From positions 28,901,598 through 28,965,597 of the forward strand of contig CM065297.1 of the NCBI GenBank assembly GCA_032871835.1: DNA of 64,000 nucleotides. The letters run 5' to 3'. Made by a program: the position numbers and the translations under genes. Under the pieces are notes generated by a model. It saw nothing but the letters and a program-made list of their open reading frames with translations. It was not told the DNA's origin and searched no databases. This document shows positions 57,937-64,000 of this stretch, in pieces; the first letter of the stretch is position 1; each line of letters opens with the position of its first letter. This stretch comes from Dipteronia dyeriana (lineage: Eukaryota > Streptophyta > Magnoliopsida > Sapindales > Sapindaceae).

Positions 57937-60819
57937 TTTTTAACGCAAACTACTGACTTTGATGAAATCTATAGATTTTGTAATTAAATTTTGATTTAAA
58001 TATTTGGATGAATGATAAGTTCAATAAAATCAACTTTTTTAAAATAAAACTTAAAAATTTTTGAAGCACAACTTTTCTTTTTCTTTTTTTCTTTTTTTCT
58101 TTTTTCTTATTTTTTACTTTATTTTATAATGCCTCTTGTTCAACAAAAAGTGAAAAAATGGTTGTGCGATTATGTGTAGTTAAGAAAAAAAACTACATAT
58201 CTGTGTTTGGTTGTCCAAGGTTGAACTTAAGATTCCTCAAACCCTAATATTTTTGTATTGGCGAACCATCCTATTCATAGGTAATTGTGTTATTCTTATC
58301 GATTGATAGAGCACGAAAGAGATATAACAACATAAAGTGCACACAACTTTTTACATGTAAGAAATCCTAAGCGATTAGGAGTGCATGTAGGGATGAGAAT
58401 TTCACCCAAGTCCGAATAGCCCGAATCGCGTGGATAGGTTTTGGGAGCTAGATTCAAGTTAAAAAATGAATCTGTGATTGTGATTATTTTAAAAAAAATA
58501 TTGTTTAGAACATCGGTTGAGTTAAAAAAATAAAAGAGTGACGACAATGACACCCCTTAAAAACCGTGTATATATATTTCGTAATTATTTCTTTCAGAAT
58601 TTTAAAAAAATTTAAAGTTTGTTAATAAACCCTGCTTACTGTAAAAAAAATATCATTTTTTAGTTAGATGGTATTATATTTTTGTAAGTAAACACCACCT
58701 AGATATATTATTATTATTTAAAATTTTGTTATTATGTTTAATTCTTTTAATTCTATCACTGTTATTTTTTTTAAAAAAAATCTATCATTATTCTATTTTT
58801 GAAAAAAAAATTCAATCATTGTTCTTTTTAAAAAAAAAATCAATCATTGTTCTTTTTTTTAAAAAAAAAATCAATCATTGTTCTTTCTCCTCCCTTACGT
58901 CTTTTTCTCTTCCTTGTTTTCCATTCATAAAATCAAACTCCATTTTTCTTTTTTTCTTTTTTTTTTTCTCTCTCTCTCCTCATGTCAAATAGCTCTTTCA
59001 ATTTGTTATTGATTGTTTTCTATCAACAAAATCACTCTAATTTGAGGTTTTTGAGTCGAAGATCAATTTTCCATTTGTGAAAATTGTAGGGATGCAAGGT
59101 TTGGAAGTAGAAAAGTGTTTAAAGAAATTAAGAACAAAAAATAAAAATATTATAGAGAAAACAATTTATAATGATTATGTTCTTCTAATAAAAATATTTT
59201 AAAACTTGTCTTTTTACTACCAACTTTGGAAAATTTTGTTTCATTATCTAGTAGTCAATTTTTATTTCCTTAAAAGAATTTGAGAATATATTTAAAATTA
59301 TATTTTTAAAAAAGAATATAGGATTTAGGAAAATGGAAAGAATTTTTAATGATATATGTTAATAACAAAAGGAAAAAACAAAAATCACAAAATATTACAA
59401 TTAGAAACTAATTAATAATTATTGGTGGATGTACTTACAAACAATTTAGTCTTATTGGTAATTTTACTAAAGGGTATTATTTGATTTTCAAAAATATATT
59501 AATTTAGAATGTACGTACGTACAGTTTTGAGGGGTGTAAATATAAAACTTAAAATTATATTCGAGTGGTGCTATTAACACACTCGCTACCGAACTATTTA
59601 TGTCCCATTTTTAAAAATTTTGATTTAATCATATAAAATTATATGGTTTTATTAATTTTTTTGATTTATTTCCTTGACTACCCTTTTACTTATTTTTCAA
59701 ACTTAATACACCCCATATATTTCTAAAAAAAACTCTTAATCTTTAATCTTACATATAGTTTTTTTGCATCCATTCTTTGGATTTATTTTTTCTTTTATTT
59801 CTTGGTAAAACCATCTTTAATAGATGCAATTTTTTATTTTTTTTTTGTAGTAGGTTGGATTGTTGGTAGTAGATTGTGAATGTGATATTAATCATCTGAT
59901 GATTATTTTTAACGATTGAGTTAGAGTTTTGGTATGATTTCGTTTTGTAAGATTTTTCTTGGTGCGATTTTGTTATTTTTTTTATAAATAACATTAAACT
60001 AATGTTGGAGGATCCGGAATAAAAACTACAAAAGAATTTATATAAATTATAGTATACCAAAAAGATCTGAACTAAAATCAACCGAAAGAAAAAAAAATAG
60101 CAAACATAGATATGGAATTTGTGAAGAAAAATAAAACAAATATGTGAAACAATAAAATCAATAATTACTTACTAAATATGGTAATCATGAAATCGATATC
60201 TGAAAGAAAATATAAATAAAAGTAGTAAAAAATCAATAAACACTTAACATGGAAAATATGAGATCGAGATCTGAAAGAAAATATAAATAAAAATAGTAAA
60301 CATTCAATGATTTGAAATTATATATGTTATTAAAGTTTTTGTAAATAAGGTTTTGAAGTAAGGAAAGTGGGGTTTTATTAATTTTTATTCGTATAAGATT
60401 ATTTTAATAAAAATTAGATGTCTATTTAAGTAATTTGATTAAGAAAAAAAATAATACTAAATAATTTTAAGAGTGAGACATGAATAGTTTAATAATGGGT
60501 ATGTTAATAGTATCACTCTTATATTCCAGTCGGAAATATCATAGACACATACTTATAGTACAATGATACAATATGATCTAGTTCAATATTTTACACATAA
60601 ATAAAAGTTTAAGATTTATAACCTTTTATTAAAGCTAATCGTGATGTGTATTTTGTTTTTAAGCGGAGAAAAACCGGAAATTAAACAAGAAGAGTTTTTG
60701 CAACTCTCTCCAAAATAAACATATTATATTGGATAATATTATGATTTGTTTTTAAAAATATTAAAATAAATTTGGAATTTGATGAATGGGATAATTTTAA
60801 CCTACAATCTCATCCGTTA
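57937..60819. other. AT-rich sequence without recognised genes
   Basis: Homopolymer and simple-repeat tracts dominate, including a repeated TTTTTAAAAAAAAATCAATCATTG-like unit at about 58765-58880 (three to four copies) and a poly-T tract near 58945-58975. Open frames here are low-complexity. Nothing else is supported. Confidence 0.5.
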
Positions 60820-60828
60820 GAATATTAG

Positions 60829-60958
60829 GGTTTTTTCCTTTTAAGGTGCCTATCTATCCACCTTTCTAGATCATATATATATTTTTAAAAGGTTTTGTTA
60901 TTGATAGTATTCAAGCCTCAAACTTATCAATCTACCAGCCGAGCTACACCTCTAAGGG
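60829..60958 (-). mobile_element. tRNA-derived SINE-like element
   Basis: 130 bp on the minus strand, flanked by a perfect 9-bp duplication GAATATTAG (60820-60828, 60959-60967). The 5' part reads AGGTGTAGCTCGGCTGGTAG, an A-box-like sequence. GGCTTGAATAC follows about 30 bases later, resembling a B box. The 3' side ends in an A-rich GGAAAAAACC. These are the features of a tRNA-headed SINE. The family is not assigned. Confidence 0.68.
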
Positions 60959-60967
60959 GAATATTAG

Positions 60968-61163
60968 TTTGTTGATGCTCATGATCAATGTCTTTATAAA
61001 TAAAAGCACTAATGCTAGACAAACCAAAATATATAATTCAAATTTCAACTCAAATGATATGACAAATGATTTTTTCATTAACCATATCATCTCATGATGT
61101 GCGCAGTGATGACAATTCACTTACTACATCATTTAGGTTGAAATTTGGGTTAATTATTTGGAT
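60968..61163. other. short unassigned flank
   Basis: No gene or repeat recognised. It ends in the 9-bp MULE duplication TTATTTGGA (61155-61163). Confidence 0.5.
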
Positions 61164-62601
61164 GTGGAAATGGTGAGAAATGTCACCTTTTTTTTTTATG
61201 AGTTGTAGTGATGTCACCGGTTTAATAAGTTTAGTTTAAAAAACACATATTATGGTGAACTACCCATATTGCCCATAAATAATCAATTTTTAATTCTCTT
61301 TGTACTTCCATCTCCACATTTTGATAACCGAAAGTAGTAACTTCTCTCTCTCAAAAACTAGTCTAAAAATTGATCTACAATTTGTCTGAACATGATCTAG
61401 TTTTTTTGATAAGTTTACGAGCTATTGTATATGTGTCAGAGATTTTGTTATATTGGTTCGAGCTTTTTTTGATATGTTTACGAGCTATTTTGTAATTGGT
61501 ATGAGTATTTTTTTAAATTTGTCGGAGCTTTTTTACATTGGTATAAGCATTTTTGAACTGTTGTAACACAAGTTATAATCTTAAGCAAAAAAGCTCAAAC
61601 CTCTAAGAAAAAAACTTGATTCCTTAAAAAAAAATTGATCATGTTAAAAAAAAAGCCTCGATCCTTAACAAAAAAAATCTGACCCTTTACAAAAAAAGCT
61701 TGATCATGTACAAAAAAGCTTGATCATGTACAAAAAAGATCGATCCTTTTAAAAAAAAAACTCGATTCCCCATAACAAAAAGTTCAATCCTTTACAAAAA
61801 AAGCTCGATCATGTAAAAAAAAAAAGCTCGATCCTTAACAAAAAAAAAGCTCGACCCTTTACAAAAAAAAAACTCGATCATATATAAAAAAAAAAACTCA
61901 ATCATATACAAAAAAGCTCGATCCCTTTAAAAAAAAAAGTTCGATCCATCATAAAAAAGCTCGATCCCTTAAAAAAAAAAAGTTCGATCCATCATAAAAA
62001 AACTCGATCCCTTACAAAAAAAGCTCGATCATGTAAAAAGAAAATTGATCCTTAACAAAAAAAAAACCTCGATAATGTACAAAAAAAGCTCGATCATGTA
62101 TAAAAAAGCTCGATCTCTTAAAAAAAATGCTTGATCCCCACAAAAAAAAACTCGATCCTTAACAAAAAAAAGCTCGTTCCCTTTAACAAAAAAAGCTCGG
62201 ACGTGTTTTAAAAAAGCTAGGAAATGTTTCAAAAAGTCTTAAAAACCAAGATATTCATCTTCATCAGCACACAATAGATCAAATAAAAAAAAGCTTCTGG
62301 GGCGCTGTCCCCCCACCCCCACGAGTTGACCGGGGAGCTCGGCGGGGAACTCGACCCCTGAATGCGTCTGCGTAGCGCCACTCCGTCGCTGTTCAAATGA
62401 TTGTCTAGGTTTCAATGAGACTTTCTCTCTCTACTTCACAACTCTGTCGTTATAAAATGAAAGAAAGAAATCTGATGTGGAACAACTATTTGAGGTATTT
62501 TTATCCGTTCATCATAACTTGTGTCTTTTAAATATAAGTTATTAAAGCAGTGACAGTGTTGAAATGCCACCACCAAAAAGTGTCATTTATTTTTTGAGTC
62601 C
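61164..62601 (-). mobile_element. non-autonomous MULE-like element, copy R
   Basis: 1438 bp, inverted relative to copy L, with a perfect 9-bp duplication TTATTTGGA (61155-61163, 62602-62610). The ends TGTGGAAATGG and GAGTCC match those of copy L. Shared internal landmarks are the TTATGGTGAACT arm (61247), the CpG-rich block with GGGGCGCTGTCCCCC (62290-62320) and the CTCGATC minisatellite. No coding sequence. Confidence 0.85.
61570..62230 (-). repeat. AAAAAAGCTCGATC minisatellite in copy R
   Basis: About 25-30 irregular units combining GCTCGATC or CTTGATC with an A run and CATGTA or CCTTTA variants. It is the counterpart of the copy L minisatellite but with a different dominant unit, so each copy expanded separately. 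Confidence 0.88.
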
Positions 62602-62720
62602 TTATTTGGACTGCATAACATTATTCAATAAATATTAATACTAGACGTGAAAGAGGTAGCTAGATGATCGGTTAATAATCTGAAATTATATAGAGTAATA
62701 CTAGGCTTTCCAACAAAAAA

Positions 62721-62856
62721 TTCCAAATGTATGTAACATATGAAGTGTCAACATCAAATCACTCAATGGAGTGTCAACATCACATCACTCACCGGTCCCC
62801 GTATAGTTTTATGATTTACAAGATGTTGGCACCTCACGTACTACACACATTTGGAA
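62721..62856. repeat. hairpin / small MITE
   Basis: TTCCAAATGTATGTAACATA at the left pairs with CTACACACATTTGGAA at the right. The stem continues inward through GTGTCAACATC / GATGTTGGCAC. Total length is 136 bp. A GTGTCAACATC(A)ATCACTCA direct repeat lies in the left arm. No clear target duplication. Confidence 0.6.
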
Positions 62857-63344
62857 AAGATTTGGGAAAAAATTATAAAACCTAGCATTACATAATTATA
62901 TATAGACTTCAATTGTTGGATCTCAATAGAACATGAAATTATATCAACGAAACTCTATTATTGTAATATTGAATCATTGAATATAGCCATTAAATAATTT
63001 GAAGAAGCCGGTGGCACAAATTCCATCTGGCTACCAAATTCTGACAACTAATTTGAGTTGTTGGAAGCACTAATGCATGAAAGAAGATAAATAATAAACA
63101 AATGTAGGGGAAAAGCAGATGGCACTTTTTTTCTTTTTTTTTTTAAAGAGAAAAGCAAAAGTTGATATGGGAAATGGAAGATTCGGTCTTCACAGTATAA
63201 TTTGTTGAGCAACTCACGTATTTTCATCCTCAAAAACTATATATAAATATATTGAAACATGAACTTAACGGTTCTTTCTTTCTTTGTCTGTTTTGAAAAT
63301 TGAAATTAACCTTATATGTGTTATATGTATTTTTTTTATCAGTA
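62857..63344. other. AT-rich sequence without recognised genes
   Basis: Nothing supported. Confidence 0.45.
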
Positions 63345-64000
63345 TGACACGTCATCAAAAGTCAACCAGTCAACGAGAGGGATATTGGCCAATGATATGT
63401 CATCGAGAAAATTGATATGAAAGTTATAAGCGTATGGGTCAAGTAAAGTTGTCAAATAAAAGAAGTCTTAATGAACGAAGATCATGCTCACCATGAATCT
63501 CTACTCAGTGAGATATATTCGGCCAAAACAGGAAATATAACCTTATCGGAACATGCCGTATCAAGCAAAGATTCACTCAGATACTGAATCTTGGAATCAT
63601 ACTCCCATAAGGAAATATCCATATTTCCTCTCAAATATCAGAGAATTCTAATCAGGAAGAAACTCATATCTTCCAGAAAGATAAACACCAAACGGGAAAT
63701 AAGTCCTAAACGGACTATATTACTAGAATCCTACAAAGATTCTAATTAATGAATCCACCACTCGTACGACAATAACTAGGGAAACCTTAGATCGAACCAT
63801 ATAAATACAGTCATGTATTCATTATAACAGAAGAAGATGGTCATCATCAACAATCGAGGCTTAGATGAAAAGGATGAGCAATCATATGAGAGAAAAGCGA
63901 GTATTGAGTGTTGTAATTATTCTATTCATAGTGGATCTCTTCTCGCCGTAACCGGCACCGTGGATGTTTCCCCGTCTTGAGGTTTTACCACGTAAAACGT
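63345..64000 (+). repeat. probable LTR, cut by the window end
   Basis: It begins near TGACACGTCATC. It has a TATA-like CATATAAATACAG at about 63798 with a leader behind it. It ends at the window edge with GTGGATGTTTCCCCGTC and TTTTACCACGTAAAA, close to the corresponding part of the gypsy LTR at 47621-47658. The rest differs from that LTR, so it is another family. Confidence 0.5.

Noticed and set aside
58726..58992. Hydrophobic 88-codon frame
   Set aside because: Poly-T/poly-A low-complexity DNA; leucine, phenylalanine and lysine content follows the composition.

Overview
The window looks like plant nuclear DNA (most likely a dicot) in a heterochromatic, transposon-rich interval. I find no intact host gene. 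The evidence is Ty1/copia and Ty3/gypsy retroelements with plant-type pol order, a plant L1-like LINE, hAT and MULE-type DNA elements, MITEs, a tRNA-derived SINE, and a short run of the plant telomere heptamer CCCTAAA. Every coding region carries stops or frameshifts, so this reads as a layered fossil record.

Layout. (1) 1-4971: 3' part of a plus-strand copia element ending in an 875-bp LTR. (2) About 5040-43996: one minus-strand LINE broken into three pieces. A 27,953-bp insertion (7105-35057, 5-bp duplication TGAAT) splits it in ORF2, and a hAT element (35784-43560) splits it in the endonuclease domain. The LINE frame resumes across both breaks. (3) Inside the first break are two LTRs of a long-LTR copia family in plus orientation, nearly without an internal region. 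They carry hAT MITEs at 7982-8567 and 9031-9602. Between them lies a third hAT MITE (9707-33031, 8-bp duplication CATAACAA). That MITE is split by a minus-strand copia array (9751-32300) of four LTRs (A-D) and three internal regions. One internal region carries a fourth MITE (18239-18900), another a gypsy-type solo LTR (27312-29483). (4) The hAT at 35784-43560 (TTF zinc-finger type) holds a second, Ac-like hAT (37153-41088, duplication CAATTAGC) inside its transposase gene.

(5) 45134-46497 and 61164-62601 are two inverted copies of a non-autonomous MULE-like element with CTCGATC-rich minisatellite cores. Between them lies a complete Tat/Retand-type gypsy element (46886-56445, 877-bp LTRs, duplication CTACA) with gag, protease, RT, two RNase H domains, integrase and an antisense ORF. 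(6) 56451-61154 and 62602-63344 are AT-rich with a probable MITE, a SINE (60829-60958, duplication GAATATTAG) and a hairpin. (7) 63345 to the end is probably the start of another LTR.

The most informative signals are structural. Target-site duplications and empty sites in sister copies let the order of insertion be read to five levels. The copia array shows shared LTRs, two LTR subfamilies and a 442-bp identical tract that suggests recent conversion or unequal exchange. I see no evidence of a wholly new biological system. The tRNA-like sequence in the solo LTR, the telomere repeat in the hAT and the gag proteins without zinc knuckles merit a second look. All coordinates, identities and mismatch counts come from reading by eye.
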